Assembly: GCA_020466095.1 (NCBI GenBank)
Contig: CM035808.1
Span: 31,992,391-32,056,390 of the forward strand
DNA from: Chlorops oryzae
Taxonomy: Eukaryota > Arthropoda > Insecta > Diptera > Chloropidae
Direction: 5' to 3'
Length of the DNA stretch: 64,000 nucleotides
Shown: positions 13,001 to 22,071 of the stretch, one piece after another
How positions within the stretch are numbered: the first letter of the stretch is position 1
How the letters are laid out: each line of letters begins with the position of its first letter
The notes under the pieces: model-generated
The model's input: only the letters and a program-made list of their open reading frames with translations
What the model was told of the DNA's origin: nothing
The model's database searches: none
Position numbers and translations under genes: made by a program

Positions 13001-16000
13001 AAATATAATTTTTTTACTCATTACTATAGGAAAGTGAGAAAAATATTTATTTCCAATGGATTTATTTTTGAAGTGAAAACTTCTATAGGCGCGTTGAGCA
13101 GGGAGCAAATCTTTAAGTTCAAAATGCATTTGTATATGTTGTAACCGTCACGGTCGTCGTGTACGTATATCTCGGCTATATTAGTGTGCGTAGCTTTCAG
13201 TGAGAAGCATTCCTAAAAAGTTTTATGTGATTCGTCGACGTAACACCCCAGTCGGCAATTTGATATTCCATGAATATCTTCTTTTGGAATTCATTGATGA
13301 CAAAGGAAAAATTTTACGTCTTAAAAATTCGTGAGTGGTTAAAAACAAATTCTACGATAGCTATCATTCATTTTTATGACATCGCAATTATAATTTTGAA
13401 CGACAAATTCCGCATAGAAACTATTGCAAAAATAGTAATAGCTAAACATTGCATATTCCGACTGGGAATTGAATCAACTCGCTCTTGGTTTCTCACTTTG
13501 ACTTCGGTTCTCTCAGTTCATTCGATCTTCTTTCTCACTACAGCGCAAAGAGAGTATGCAAACGGTTGCCATTTAAAAAGATATAAAAGTGCCACAGCGA
13601 TTCAAAAAGAGCCAATGGGAATTAAAAGGGTCCAACACTTATATTACATGTATATATGTATGTATATTGTAAAACAAAAATTTTGTGATGTGGATTAGGT
13701 CCGCTAAATCTAAATTATTTTGAGTGTTTGCACCGAAAATTTTTTGCTTTGAATTGGTCACTGAGTAATTTTTGTCGTGGCGTAATAAAGCCAAAAAAGA
13801 GCCAAATACAATGAAAACGAGCCACACCGCCGACTGTAAAATATAGTGTCAGTTTTGCGTTAAAACGCCAACTGTGGCAGCCATGAGTCATATCTGCTCA
13901 ATAATGCGTGTATGTATGTTCCCAGCAGAATATAGTGTCGGCGGTGAACAAGTCCAAGCGTCTTTCATTGCGGACGCCTCGGTGATATGCTCAGCATGAG
14001 AGTGTCTGCGAGGTGGAGCGACATAGTCATGCCAATGTGTTTACATATAATTTTTAAATGCTCAGGATATCTCAATGCGCTATGCACTTTTCCTATGAAC
14101 GTTTTTAGGGAACGTCTCCAAACTACGTGACCCTTTTAGGGGTGGAGGGGGGTCCTGAAAGTACTACACTTGGACAAATTGGTCACTTAAATTATTCTAC
14201 GGATTGTCACCGAGGGGGGGGGGGGGGGGGGGGGAGAGGGGGGTAAAAAGTAGTAAAAAATGGTTCACGTAGTTTGGACACGTTCCCTTATGTACACATC
14301 GAATCATAGCACCGAAATTGAACATGTGGTAGGCGGTTGTAGGCGGTAGGCATTGTTGGCCGCTGGGACGGTTCATCGCTTCTGTAAGCAGCACTTTGGC
14401 CGCTGGGTACTAATAGAAAACGAAAGCTCGACGTTGTGATTCTTAGTATTGTCACTGGGCATGCAACATATTGTATTGTATATATTGTATCTCCGGTGTC
14501 CTCGGATAATGATAGAGACGACGATGAAAAATCAAATGAAACTAAAATTTTATATTATATATAAAAATTTTCTGGCGAAAAAAACTCGTCTCATTTTTTC
14601 TAAAAAACCCAATTCAAATATGAAAACTCATCGGATTTTCTTTTTCTGGGTCTTGAAATGCTCTTAGAAATCACACTCATTTACTTAAGATAGCCTAAAC
14701 CTGAATACCGAATCTTCTTCGGAATTATATGGGCTTGAAATCAAGTTTTTGTACAAAGTTGTTAGAAATTTCTTAAAATTTTTGCCTTTATCGCCCTATA
14801 GCTCCTAAGCTGTTGAACCGATTTCATCCATATGTATGAGGGATATGCTGTATATTTACTCTTCTTTTATATGAATTAAATTTTTTGAAACGGTTCGAAC
14901 GATAAAACTACGACTAAAAGATATTGACAAAAAATCGCAAAACCTTTCTTAGCGAATATTTAAAAAACGCGAGCTAACTTTCAAACTTAAAGCATATATT
15001 TTGCTTCAGCGAAACAAATACGACAAAAAAAAAGTTGGTTTCAAGTCAAAGGAAAAATTTAGCGTTGAGCAGTGTAATTAATTGTTAAAACTTTGTGCAG
15101 CCAGCATAATATATTTCAATAATAAAATAATAAAATACTTTACATATCACATGCCTATAATTGTTTCTCTGAGTCTCATTAAATGTAAAAATCCAGATTG
15201 ATTTTAATAATTTTAAATCAAATATTATGCATTTCAAACTTCAATACACATTCTATGTTTTCACTTCCAACGGCAGTTCCATAACTGCCAACTTTTTTTT
15301 TTCTTTGAAAAGAACATGCCCAAAATATTTCTCCAAATAAAATCGCCGATTTTTTGACAGCTTTCTAATGCATAAAGTAAGCAAGCAATAAATTTAACCA
15401 TGAAAACGCAAAGTGATTATGAACGTTTTTGGCAAAGGAGAAGGGGCTTTTCTGGGGGAAAGTCTGCATTGTTTAACCCACGAAAATGCAATAAACTAGT
15501 TCAAAATAAATTACAGAATCCCGCTTCGCAAGAAAATATGGCTCATTTACATCAAGAATGTCATATCTCAAAAGAATCGATTTTGAGAAAAACACGTTTA
15601 AAAATTTTGAATTCACTTATGTATTTTTTGATGAAAATTTGTACACAATATGAGGGATGATAGGTACACCGAATATTTCCTTATCATTTACTCGAAAATA
15701 GTGTTTTTTGAGATATGACAATCTTGAAGTAAATGAGCGTTATGTACATATGTGTATCAAGTGCAAACCTTTATCACCCAATTCAAGCCAGATTCGTACT
15801 CTTGGCGTTGATGTTGTCGATGTTGCCATTGTTGTTCCCGGAAGATTATCATCATTAGCTTGTGCTTGTTGTTTTTGTTCTTCTTCGTTATTCGATTGCT
15901 CTTGTTTTTGTTTTTTCGATTTATTTCGCCGTCTGCTATCAAAATATCTCGTTCGACTATTTCTAAAAAATTTTAATTTAAATAGGTATTTAATTAAAAA

Positions 16001-17452
16001 GTTTTTTGTATCTTCAACACTGAGGATTAAGTCTGGAGAATCCTCCGTGAACAAGTAACCCGGAAAAATGCCATAAGCGAAAAACAACAATAAAACCACT
16101 TTTCGCCACAACTCGAGCACATGCCGAAATAGCTCAGTTGGGAGAGCGTTAGACTGAAGATCTAAAGGTCCCCGGTTCAATCCCGGGTTTCGGCAGGCAG
16201 GATTTTTTTTGTTATTTTTATTTTTTTTTAATTCCTTAGAAAGTTTTCTAGAATCGCAATCAAAGAATAAAATGTAAAAAAAAAACAACCCTCGGAATTT
16301 ATATAGGAAATTCACAGTCTTTTAAATCCCTTTAAATTTATCCCCAGCCAAAATTAGTATTTTTAAAGATACCCGTCAAATGGATTCTGAGGCACCGAAA
16401 AAAATTTTGTTAAGGTTTTTCCCATAATAAAAAAAAAAAGGAATAAAAAAAAAACAAAAGACATTTTTCTGTTGCCGAAACCCGGGATTGAACCGGGGAC
16501 CTTTAGATCTTCAGTCTAACGCTCTCCCAACTGAGCTATTTCGGCACTTGGCGTGAGAGCGTCAAGAGACATATTAAAATGACAAGCAGGTGTGACTGCT
16601 ATTCAATAGTTTTCGTTGTGGCACGAATATTTTTTTAAAGAATATTCGGAGGCGCATTGTCAATTAAAATATTTTCTTCCCCAACAGTTCGTTGCAATTA
16701 AAAAATTTTAAATAAAAATTTTATTCTTTCCAAGATACTTGCCGGTAATTGCTTTGGCTGTTCGTTTCTTTCGAGGAAGCGCTTTGGCTCTGGCGAACCG
16801 ACATTCCCATTGCTTTGAGCGGAAGCTTACAACGAACAGTTCGGAGAATATCTGAGCTCTGTCGTAGCTTCTGTTCGGTTTGGAGCATTACACGAACCGA
16901 TAGCTCCATGCTGCCATTTGGACGTGGCTCGGCTCTAACGCCGCATCCAGACGTTGGCAAACGGAGCGTTATGTTCTTTTTGGCTGAGCCGCGCGCTCGA
17001 CACTCCAATGCGAAGTCCTTTGCATAAAGCAGTCCATGGAAGCCACGGTTCAAATCAATTCGCATCTCGAACAAATCGCGACTGCAGTTCGTCTCTAGGC
17101 CAACGATTTTTATGCGATTTTTCGCATCATCCAGGCCATTGTTATCGTCGGCGAATTCGGATGCGGACGCGTATGATGACCGTAAGCCAGAGATCTGATT
17201 TGTGTCGGCCGCTGACTGTTTCACGCTCCCTTTCGAATCGCTCGATTTGAGTGCCGCGGCCCTGAAATGCTGCATTCGCTGTGTCTGCAGCGTCGCTGTC
17301 GGAAATAAATTTCGTGTCAAAAGTGTCGCTTCCGATGATGAAACAACAACTAACGGTGATGTTGTTGTTGTTGTTGTCGCTTGTGGCGGAGGTGGAGACG
17401 TTGGTGCTGTTGTATTAACTGTCATTTGGAATTTTGTTGTTACTCTCGGCAT
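925..17452 (-). CDS. ZP-domain transmembrane protein gene, seven spliced exons
   Basis: Coding exons on the minus strand, in transcript order: 16743-17452 (or further 5'), 15778-15962, 11482-11642, 3154-3330, 2102-2243, 1106-1343, 925-1009. All reading phases match across the six junctions and give about 565 residues from the ATG at 17452. The product has a Thr/Asn/Gln-rich N-terminal region, a complete ZP domain (ZP-N in exon 1, ZP-C in exons 2-5), a basic RYDRR stretch that could be a furin-type site, one transmembrane helix followed by RSRRR, and a short tail ending LPYGRVY. Known insect ZP proteins of this layout (the piopio/papillote/dusky group) sit in the apical epithelial membrane and build the cuticle matrix; that role is inferred for this one. 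I cannot say which family member it is. The N-terminus is unsettled because no signal peptide is in the ZP frame. Splice sites were read by eye. Confidence 0.82.
1106..1343 (-). CDS. ZP gene exon 6: transmembrane helix and cytoplasmic tail
   Basis: The acceptor CTCCTATTTTAG lies before 1343 and the donor GTAAGA after 1106. The first two bases complete a Val codon. The exon encodes a short stalk, then a hydrophobic helix of about 24 residues (LAISFCILGIIFLLAV and onward) and the stop-transfer run RSRRR, then a Ser-rich tail. A single C-terminal helix is the normal end of a membrane ZP protein. Confidence 0.85.
1863..2071. mobile_element. MITE with ATATGGGTATTTCC ends, in ZP intron 5
   Basis: The left end ATATGGGTATTTCC is mirrored by GGAAATACCCATAT at the right. 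Both sides also carry GTCACGTCCG a little further in. Related copies lie at 20336-20577, and a lone right end is at 62272-62305. The superfamily is not clear. Confidence 0.6.
2102..2243 (-). CDS. ZP gene exon 5: end of ZP domain, basic site
   Basis: The acceptor TATTTTATAG lies before 2243 and the donor GTAAAT after 2102; the exon has 47 codons plus one base. It begins INCRTSQ, supplying the last ZP cysteine, and includes DRLRYDRRYN, whose RYDR and DRR fit a furin-like cleavage site between the ZP domain and the membrane helix, as in related proteins. Cleavage is inferred. Confidence 0.82.
3154..3330 (-). CDS. ZP gene exon 4: ZP-C, FPAFKFPDRERLHVSC block
   Basis: Phase 0 at both ends, 59 codons. 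The acceptor AAATTTACAG lies before 3330 and the donor GTAAGT after 3154. It contains VMPALHTTFKP, then ATFPAFKFPDRERLHVSC and GVQLCKGSCPD, with three of the last ZP-C cysteines. These strings are diagnostic for insect ZP domains. Confidence 0.88.
3803..4231 (+). mobile_element. 5'-truncated non-LTR retrotransposon (LINE) 3' end
   Basis: The frame from about 3812 to 4092 reads SRADCRILVQVITGHCLLG, DLCRRCLEPGAKEIVAHVLC, CHCPALARSRLGFFG: the C-terminal Cys/His tail that follows RNase H in many insect LINEs. A short 3' UTR and a tail of AACCT repeats follow. The flanks ATATCAACACC (3792-3802) and ATATCACCACC (4232-4242) are a target-site duplication with one mismatch. The rest of the LINE is missing. 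It sits in ZP intron 3 against the direction of the gene. Confidence 0.8.
4232..4320. repeat. short minisatellite flanking the LINE tail
   Basis: About two and a half diverged copies of a unit close to ACTCATATCACCACCCC with ATGGGT. Similar sequence also stands left of the LINE at 3783-3802, so the LINE appears to have landed in it. Confidence 0.45.
4678..5787. mobile_element. terminal-inverted-repeat element full of GTCGA motifs
   Basis: The ends CCCAAGTAGCAAAATAG and CTATTTTGCTGCTTGGG are inverted copies. The 1.1-kb interior is packed with TAGGTCGA, AAGTCGA and TCGACTT words in both orientations, a typical sub-terminal transposase-binding pattern but unusually dense. I find no convincing TSD and no transposase, so the superfamily is open. 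Non-autonomous. Confidence 0.6.
6534..6884. mobile_element. hAT-type MITE
   Basis: 351 bp, starting CAGTGCCGGATTA and ending TAATCCGCCGCTG. It is flanked by perfect 8-bp duplications CGTGTAAG (6526-6533 and 6885-6892). CAG ends with an 8-bp TSD are the hAT signature. GC-rich stems (GGGCCCC, CCCCGGGGC) lie inside each end. No coding. Confidence 0.85.
6893..8915. other. ZP intron 3, no gene or clear element seen
   Basis: AT-rich intronic DNA without exon-like frames; 7480-7530 looks like an old repeat fragment. Confidence 0.4.
8928..9163 (-). mobile_element. tRNA-derived SINE with ACCT tail
   Basis: 236 bp. On the minus strand it begins GTGGCTCTGGGATAGCG and shows a Pol III A-box (TAGCGTAGGGG) and a perfect B-box (GGTTCGATTCC). 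The body contains GGTATCACAATGGGCC and the tail is ACCT repeats. Perfect 12-bp duplications TTGACTATTCTA flank it at 8916-8927 and 9164-9175. A complete, fairly recent insertion in ZP intron 3. Confidence 0.88.
9222..9431 (+). mobile_element. tRNA-derived SINE with TAACC tail
   Basis: The head reads GACGGCCTCTGTGCCGTAG with an A-box-like TGGCTGAGATG and a B-box-like GGTTCAACTCC. The body is GTGGCATCACAAAGGGCCC and the end is CCACATTAAACTAACC with AACCT repeats. It belongs to the same family as 21871-22071. No clear TSD. Confidence 0.78.
9647..9934 (+). other. unexplained 95-codon frame with an in-frame 63-bp repeat
   Basis: Two near copies of a 63-bp unit (9721-9783 and from 9784) put a 21-residue repeat (RKFNSFEKFTKKLPTK and its variant) inside one open frame. 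The product is basic, with no family I recognise. It is probably an old mobile-element scrap in ZP intron 3, since no splice signals or neighbours support a gene. Confidence 0.25.
9950..11481. other. ZP intron 3 end, nothing identified
   Basis: AT-rich, no recognisable coding or repeat ends. Confidence 0.4.
11482..11642 (-). CDS. ZP gene exon 3: ZP-C core
   Basis: The acceptor TTTCACAG lies before 11642 and the donor GTAAAT after 11482. It encodes 53 complete codons including VVEVGQETTLTV, GVRVVECAALDG and DDRGCPVDEQ, which carry two conserved ZP-C cysteines. The exon is too small to show as a long frame. It was found because its phase and content continue exon 2. Confidence 0.85.
11798..12660. 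mobile_element. Tc1/mariner-like non-autonomous element (GTAAGGCCC repeats)
   Basis: 863 bp between TA dinucleotides (11796-11797 and 12661-12662). The ends begin AGGTAAGTGTACCACGTAAG on each strand. Extra internal copies of GTAAGGCCC or its inverse occur near both ends. No transposase frame. It lies in ZP intron 2. Confidence 0.75.
12663..14107. other. ZP intron 2, no gene seen
   Basis: AT-rich. The open frame at 13270-13698 has no recognisable content or splice context. Confidence 0.4.
14108..14287. mobile_element. PIF/Harbinger-type MITE with a G21 run
   Basis: 180 bp with inverted ends GGGAACGTCTCCAAACTACG and its near mirror, flanked by TTA on both sides (14105-14107, 14288-14290), the 3-bp TWA target of PIF/Harbinger. 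It contains 21 consecutive G at 14214-14234. Confidence 0.7.
15541..15738. mobile_element. MITE with GCTCATTTACATCAAG ends
   Basis: Arms of about 33 bp (GCTCATTTAC, TGTCATATCTCAAAA) are inverted around a short centre. It ends 40 bp from the splice donor of ZP exon 2. No clear TSD. Confidence 0.6.
15778..15962 (-). CDS. ZP gene exon 2: linker and start of ZP-C
   Basis: The acceptor TTTTTTAG precedes 15962. The exon starts with one base that completes an Arg codon, encodes a charged Lys/Gln/Asn-rich linker, and reaches TPRVRIWLEL, the first strand of ZP-C. The donor GTGATA follows 15778 and leaves phase 1, as exon 3 requires. A second donor nine bases further on (GTTTGC) keeps the same phase and would add three residues; I cannot choose between them with certainty. 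Confidence 0.75.
16123..16195 (+). tRNA. tRNA-Phe (GAA)
   Basis: 73 bases fold as a standard cloverleaf: acceptor GCCGAAA/TTTCGGC with discriminator A, A-box TAGCTCAGTTGG, anticodon loop CTGAAGA with GAA at 16156-16158, and B-box GGTTCAATCCC. A T8 run at 16203-16210 is a Pol III terminator. It is antisense to the surrounding ZP gene intron and has an identical partner in inverted orientation 277 bp away. Confidence 0.97.
16203..16210 (+). terminator. Pol III terminator of the first tRNA-Phe
   Basis: Eight T residues, eight bases past the tRNA 3' end. Confidence 0.85.
16446..16459 (-). terminator. Pol III terminator of the second tRNA-Phe
   Basis: On the minus strand TTTT is followed by G and a run of nine T, about 14 bases past the tRNA 3' end. 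Confidence 0.75.
16473..16545 (-). tRNA. tRNA-Phe (GAA), second inverted copy
   Basis: Identical in all 73 positions to the copy at 16123-16195; anticodon GAA at 16512-16510. Flanks differ from the first copy, so only the gene body is conserved. It lies in the sense orientation of the ZP transcript. T runs at 16459-16456 and beyond can stop Pol III. Confidence 0.97.
16743..17452 (-). CDS. ZP gene exon 1: low-complexity N-terminus and ZP-N
   Basis: From the ATG at 17452 (MPRVTT) the frame runs through a Thr/Pro-rich stretch, then a ZP-N half: a first cysteine in LETNCS, FHGLLYAKDFALEC, the SGCGVR motif and RTVRC, the usual four-cysteine spacing. The frame stays open upstream of 17452 with no other ATG, so the true start may lie in a further 5' exon. 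The exon ends after the bases CG at 16743. The only nearby GT (16739-16738) would give phase 0, which does not fit exon 2. A GC donor, GCAAGT at 16742-16737, gives phase 2, which does fit. Confidence 0.8.
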
Positions 17453-17583
17453 CGTTGCTGTTGTTGTGTTGTTTTTGCCGATGCATTTGTTATTGTTGTT
17501 GCAGAGACTTGACACAGAAATTGGTGTTGATATATAAGTAAGATAAGCAATTTCTGCTGCATTGAGAACAAGTTTTGAGGCAT
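17440..17583 (-). other. signal-peptide-like frame upstream of ZP exon 1
   Basis: From ATG 17583 (MPQNLFS) or ATG 17562 (MQQKLLILLIYQHQ) this frame reads a short basic start, a Leu/Ile-rich core and FLCQVSA, a plausible secretion signal with an Ala at the cleavage position. It then enters Thr/Gln repeats and stops at 17440, one frame away from the ZP frame it overlaps. A secreted ZP protein needs such a signal. Either one base is missing in the CAA/ACA-rich stretch of this assembly, or the real 5' exon is elsewhere, or the resemblance is chance. Confidence 0.4.
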
Positions 17584-17599
17584 TTTTCTTTCGAGATTT

Positions 17600-18796
17600 C
17601 CTGAACGCGCTGAAAGCGATGTTGTTATTATGAATGAACAGTTGAAATTAGTTTGCTGCTGCTGCTCCTTTTGCCGTTGTCTCTGTCGCTGGTTGAGTTG
17701 TTCTTGAGCTTGCTCCTGGCCTGATTGCAATTTTTTTATTTTTATTTTTTATTTTTAGACTCTATTTTCTATTTTGTTGCTGCAGTTGCTGCAACTGGAG
17801 AGAGATCATGGAACGTCTTTTCTCACCACACAAAATAGATAATAAATAAAAAAGAACTGAATAAATTTCTTGCTTGAGCGCATTCGGTTCGATCGTCCGA
17901 AATAGTTCGTTGCTTTCTTTATTTTTGAATATATCTATGTATGTATGTATGTAGTTCTTTCGTCATTGGCTTCTCAGATGTACGCCGCTGGGCTGCATTC
18001 GAAGAACAGGTGGAGAGTTCTCTTTTCACTGTTGAGAGTTGCTGCGGTTTATCGCGTCACTTGTGAAAAATAAAAGAAAATAACGATTTTTTTAATGAAA
18101 GCGTCCTGAAAAATCTTTTTTCTTTTTCTTTTTTTTTTGCCGTGATAGCGAACTGTGTCATTTCGTGCCAATTAACCCATTAAATCCCAGCGCTATTACT
18201 TGATTCCAGTTTTGCTATATAGGACATATCGAATGAAAATAGAAAATAAATTATTGAACATTTCTCCTATTCAAACGCGAGGGTGTTAATGGGTTAAGAC
18301 TGACAAAAAACCGAGCTTACTATAACGAGTTTCGAGAAAAAAGCTTTTACTCTGAGAAACGTGGAAAACAAATGCTTTTCTTATTTATGTAAATGGGAAG
18401 TTCCCAAAACTAATATTTTTCTTCACAGCGGCTGTAAATCTTTCGATTTCCCAATTTAGAGCAAACAATGCGATCGCATGCTATGGTCATTTTTTTCGGA
18501 TTTTGCATCTCATGATGTACCTTGAAATTTTGAGTGATATATCCAACCTAAGAAAGCCAAAAAAATAAAAATAACGTCAGCATTGAAAGCTTTCTGAAAT
18601 CGTATGTTTATTTTAACCGTTGGATGATGTAATATCCAGTGAGCAGCGACCTGACGGACCGTTATTTTAAGACAAATGTCGAAAAGAAGGAATTTTCATA
18701 AAAACTTTGAATAACTTTTTAAGCCCTCTGGATCTGTGTTGCCTATGTCGAATGTCTAGTATAAAAAAAAAGGTTCGACACAATAAGGGGCTATCC
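17600..18796. other. presumed 5' region of the ZP gene
   Basis: Includes CAG/CAA runs near 17650-17710 and a TATG microsatellite at 17937-17955. No promoter element could be assigned with confidence. Confidence 0.35.
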
Positions 18797-19519
18797 CCAG
18801 TTCTGTCAGAAATGAAGTAGAAATGAAAAACTTCATATAAAAAAACATTTCAGAAAATTTCTGATTCATTTCTGAAGCCTTTTTATACCCGACACACTCT
18901 GTGTCGAGGGCATACTGCGCTTGTGTGGTTGTGTGTAACACCCAGAACCAGTCGAGATAGACCATAAAAATATATATAGAAATGATCAGCGTCGCCAGGA
19001 GATTGGATTTAGCCATGTCCGTCTGTCTGTCTGTCTGTATACAGTTATCTTATCGAAGGCGTTGAGCTATCTTGACGAAGTTTGGTATGCGTACTCACTA
19101 CATAGTACATGAGTAAGAACAAATTCGAGAATGGATTCGATCGGACCATTTTTAGGGGTACCTCCAGTACTAGGGTCTATCACAAAAGTGCCAAAACTGC
19201 CCCAAAATCAGACTTTTCCGATATGTTTCAATGCAATTTAGAATATGAGCGTATATTTAAGCCTCCGATTAGAACACAACAAATTTGGAAACGTGGGCGT
19301 GGCAAAGCGGCGGTTTTAATAAAGAAAACTGAACAAAATTCGGCCCTCTCTATGGCCTTAAAAACCTCAAGAATATTCTTTCTTAATTGTCCGGTTTTTG
19401 GGTGTGCTTTGAAAATTATTTAAACATGTGTGTCTGTGTCGGGTATTTTATTGTCAGGCTCGCCTGAATATAACACCCTTACTTTCTTACATGAAGCTTT
19501 TCATTTCTGACAGAACTGG
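18797..19519. mobile_element. inverted-repeat element with CTGT microsatellite core
   Basis: The end CCAGTTCTGTCAGAAATGAA is mirrored by TTCATTTCTGACAGAACTGG. Inside are GACACACTCTGTGTCG-type ends and a GTCTGTCTGTCTGT run at about 19018-19038. The core resembles tandem-microsatellite rolling-circle or Tc1-like elements of flies. No TSD was established. Confidence 0.55.
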
Positions 19520-20335
19520 AGCGAGCCACAGAGCTGGAGATAGCCACTAAATAGGTAAAGCAATAAAATAATCATTTCCGCAAATGGTTAAAATTAACTA
19601 GTTCCTTTTGCAATATCTTTTCCACATTCATTAAAGCGGAATTTTTGAGAGCCTCAAATCAAGTCTTCTCTATCGATTGTTGATCTTTAAGTATTTATGT
19701 CGCCTGTCTGACCGGCCTCATGTACATTTTAATAGCTGAACATGCATAATTAAATGGCAAACGGTAGTGGGTCATCAATTATAAACTCACTGTAGACGAA
19801 TACAGCTTTAATAAGGAAAAAAACCACTAGAAACAAATAAAAATTTCTTGCTTTAAAGAAAATAAATTTGAATAATAGACGGTGCAACAAGTGAAATGTA
19901 AACAAAATTTCCACTGCAGTTCCGGAAAGTAGTTGATAAATGAAGCCAATCCATAATTAGTTCTGCCAGATTGGCTAAAGGTCAATCTTAAATTGATGTC
20001 GAAAAGTGTGGCCGAGAATTAAGATGCGCACTTTCTTGTTTTTATATCTCGTAAACCATTTAACATTTTATTTTCGTGTATATAGCAAAGTATTAGCTTT
20101 AGACTTAGAGAAAATAACAGTAGGGAAAACTGATCTGATGAAACGTCATCTAGTAAATGGAGGAAAAATGAGAATGGGCAACTCCTTTGAGCTCGCTAAC
20201 TGTTTCCGAGCGCTCCTTGATACTTTTGGGTATGAAAATTGGCAAATTGTTACCAAAAATCTGAAGAAAAAAATTTTAAATATCGGCAATCTGGGTTCCA
20301 AGTATGCTTAATAAGAAAAATAAGTAAGAGGAAAT

Positions 20336-20577
20336 ATAAGGGCATTTCCAGACAAAGTAACGTTCTTGTCGCGTCCGTAGAAATTTATCTAATTTCTATT
20401 CGGATCTGCTAAGAATGATTTGTTCAATGTTAAAGTCTGCATGAGCTGCACGAAAGTGTATTCAAGCTTTAAAATTTATCAAAATCATTCTTTGCATGTC
20501 CGAATGGCAATTAGATACATTACTCCGGACGCGACAATAACGTTACTTTTTTTTTTTTTTTTGCTAAATGCCCATAT
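20336..20577. mobile_element. MITE, ATATGGGCATTT family
   Basis: The left arm GGGCATTTCCAGACAAAG, GTAACGTT, TTGTCGCGTCCG is mirrored on the right by CGGACGCGACAATAACGTTA and AAATGCCCATAT. Related to 1863-2071. Confidence 0.6.
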
Positions 20578-21870
20578 GTATTTCAAAATAATTGGACTGA
20601 TTTAATCTTTAAAACACATTGAGAAATTCAAAATTACCATTTCACCCGAAGATCTAAAAAAAATATATCCAAACTTCCGGAGTGGTTGGATAAAATTATT
20701 CAAATGAGCTTATTGGAATCTTTAGTCTTTAAAGCTAAGGAAAATTAAATTTTCTTAAATTTCAATTTCGGTCACAATCACTTTAAAAATTAAGAACTTT
20801 TTCGCACAATCATCACGAGCTAACTTCAAACGGTCACATAACCGTTATCATTTATGAAACGTGTATGCATTCCCATTTAAGCGATCCGCACATACATACA
20901 GGTTTGGCATTTGCTGGAACGGAAAACGCCACTCGCGGGAAAAACGGAAAGAGTCAAGCCGACTTACGGGCTTCGCGCGAAATTCACAAGAATACCATCT
21001 GATACGATACGAAAAGATACGGCACCATACGATGTTTCGAAGCGCGATGCGTTAAGTTGCGAACCGTTTGCCACCAAGTTGAAGATGGTAATGGTAATAA
21101 CAAACGCATCAAAAACTCGGGCTACCCAAAGGCGGCAGCGGCGGCGATTCTTTGAGCGATGAGCGGTTAGTCGCAACATAAAAACGTCTTGGAAAGATGA
21201 AAAGAAAACAAATGAGAGAAAAGTCCCGCAGCCAAAGCAGCAATGTCCGATAAACGGTTGCAATGCTGCGAATGAAAAGAAGTTTTTGCTGAGAAAATTG
21301 GAAAGAAAAGCTAATCGGAGTAACGATTGGCGCTCTCAGAATGTTCGGCTTTGAATGTTTGCGAGATTGTTTTGGTTTTTCGTTTTTTTTTTTTTTTTTT
21401 GCTTTGCTTTGCGCACGCGCAACTTGGGAAAGCCTAAGCTCGGTTCTAATGTTCGCATTTGCACAGCTGGACTCATGAATGGAGTTTGGCAACTTTCTCC
21501 TTGATGAAAACGATTTGTTTATTTTTTTTATTTTGTAATTTTTATATCTTATTAGCTGTATCTGCAGGTTCGCACGTGCCAATTTTTAAGGTCGGTTTTG
21601 GGAGAAATGATACTTCGTCACACATATATCGCATTGACAGCACTACATGCATAGTTTTTAGTGCAGTCGTTATTGGCTTTTTCCCTATCGAAAAATATTT
21701 ACGACAGTAGGAGGACATAGATTTTTTTTAAAATCATATACATGCATATGCATATACATATGTATATAAGAAAATATTTTTGACGAGCTCCAAGAAAAAT
21801 GGTTTTAAAGAAATGCGGCTTTGGGGTTTAAGAGAATAAAAAAAAAATGATTTTCCAACCTAAAAGGATG

Positions 21871-22071
21871 CTTAGGTTAGGTAAGGTTAGTGTTGGCTGC
21901 CACCAAGCGTGACCAAATGGGTCCGTTGTGATACCTTGAATAATGGGAAAATAAAGCAAAACAGAAACTGAAAAAAGGACACAAACATCCACGACCTTAG
22001 CTGGGAGTTGAACCCAGGGCCATTCTCTTCGTAAATTGGCATCTCAGCCAAATACGGCACAAAGGCCGACC
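21871..22071 (-). mobile_element. tRNA-derived SINE, same family as 9222-9431
   Basis: On the minus strand: GTCGGCCTTTGTGCCGTA, TGGCTGAGATGCC, the box B GGGTTCAACTCCC, a body and CACTAACCTTACCTAACC. The flanks AACCTAAAAGGATG (21857-21870) and AACCTAAGAGCATG (22072-22085) look like a TSD with two changes, so the copy is older. Confidence 0.78.

Larger units (their letters stand above)
15963..16742 (-). other. ZP intron 1, probable GC-AG intron hosting two tRNA genes
   Basis: 780 bp. It starts GCAAGT, the exact consensus for GC-class donors, and ends TTTTTTAG. Only this pair keeps the ZP frame. The intron carries tRNA-Phe genes at 16123-16195 (+) and 16473-16545 (-). Confidence 0.6.

Noticed and set aside
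15740..16315. Minus-strand 191-codon frame as one gene
   Set aside because: It reads through a tRNA gene and an intron; only 15778-15962 fits as ZP exon 2.
17202..17537. Plus-strand 111-codon frame rich in Val
   Set aside because: It is the reverse strand of the Thr/CAA repeats of ZP exon 1.
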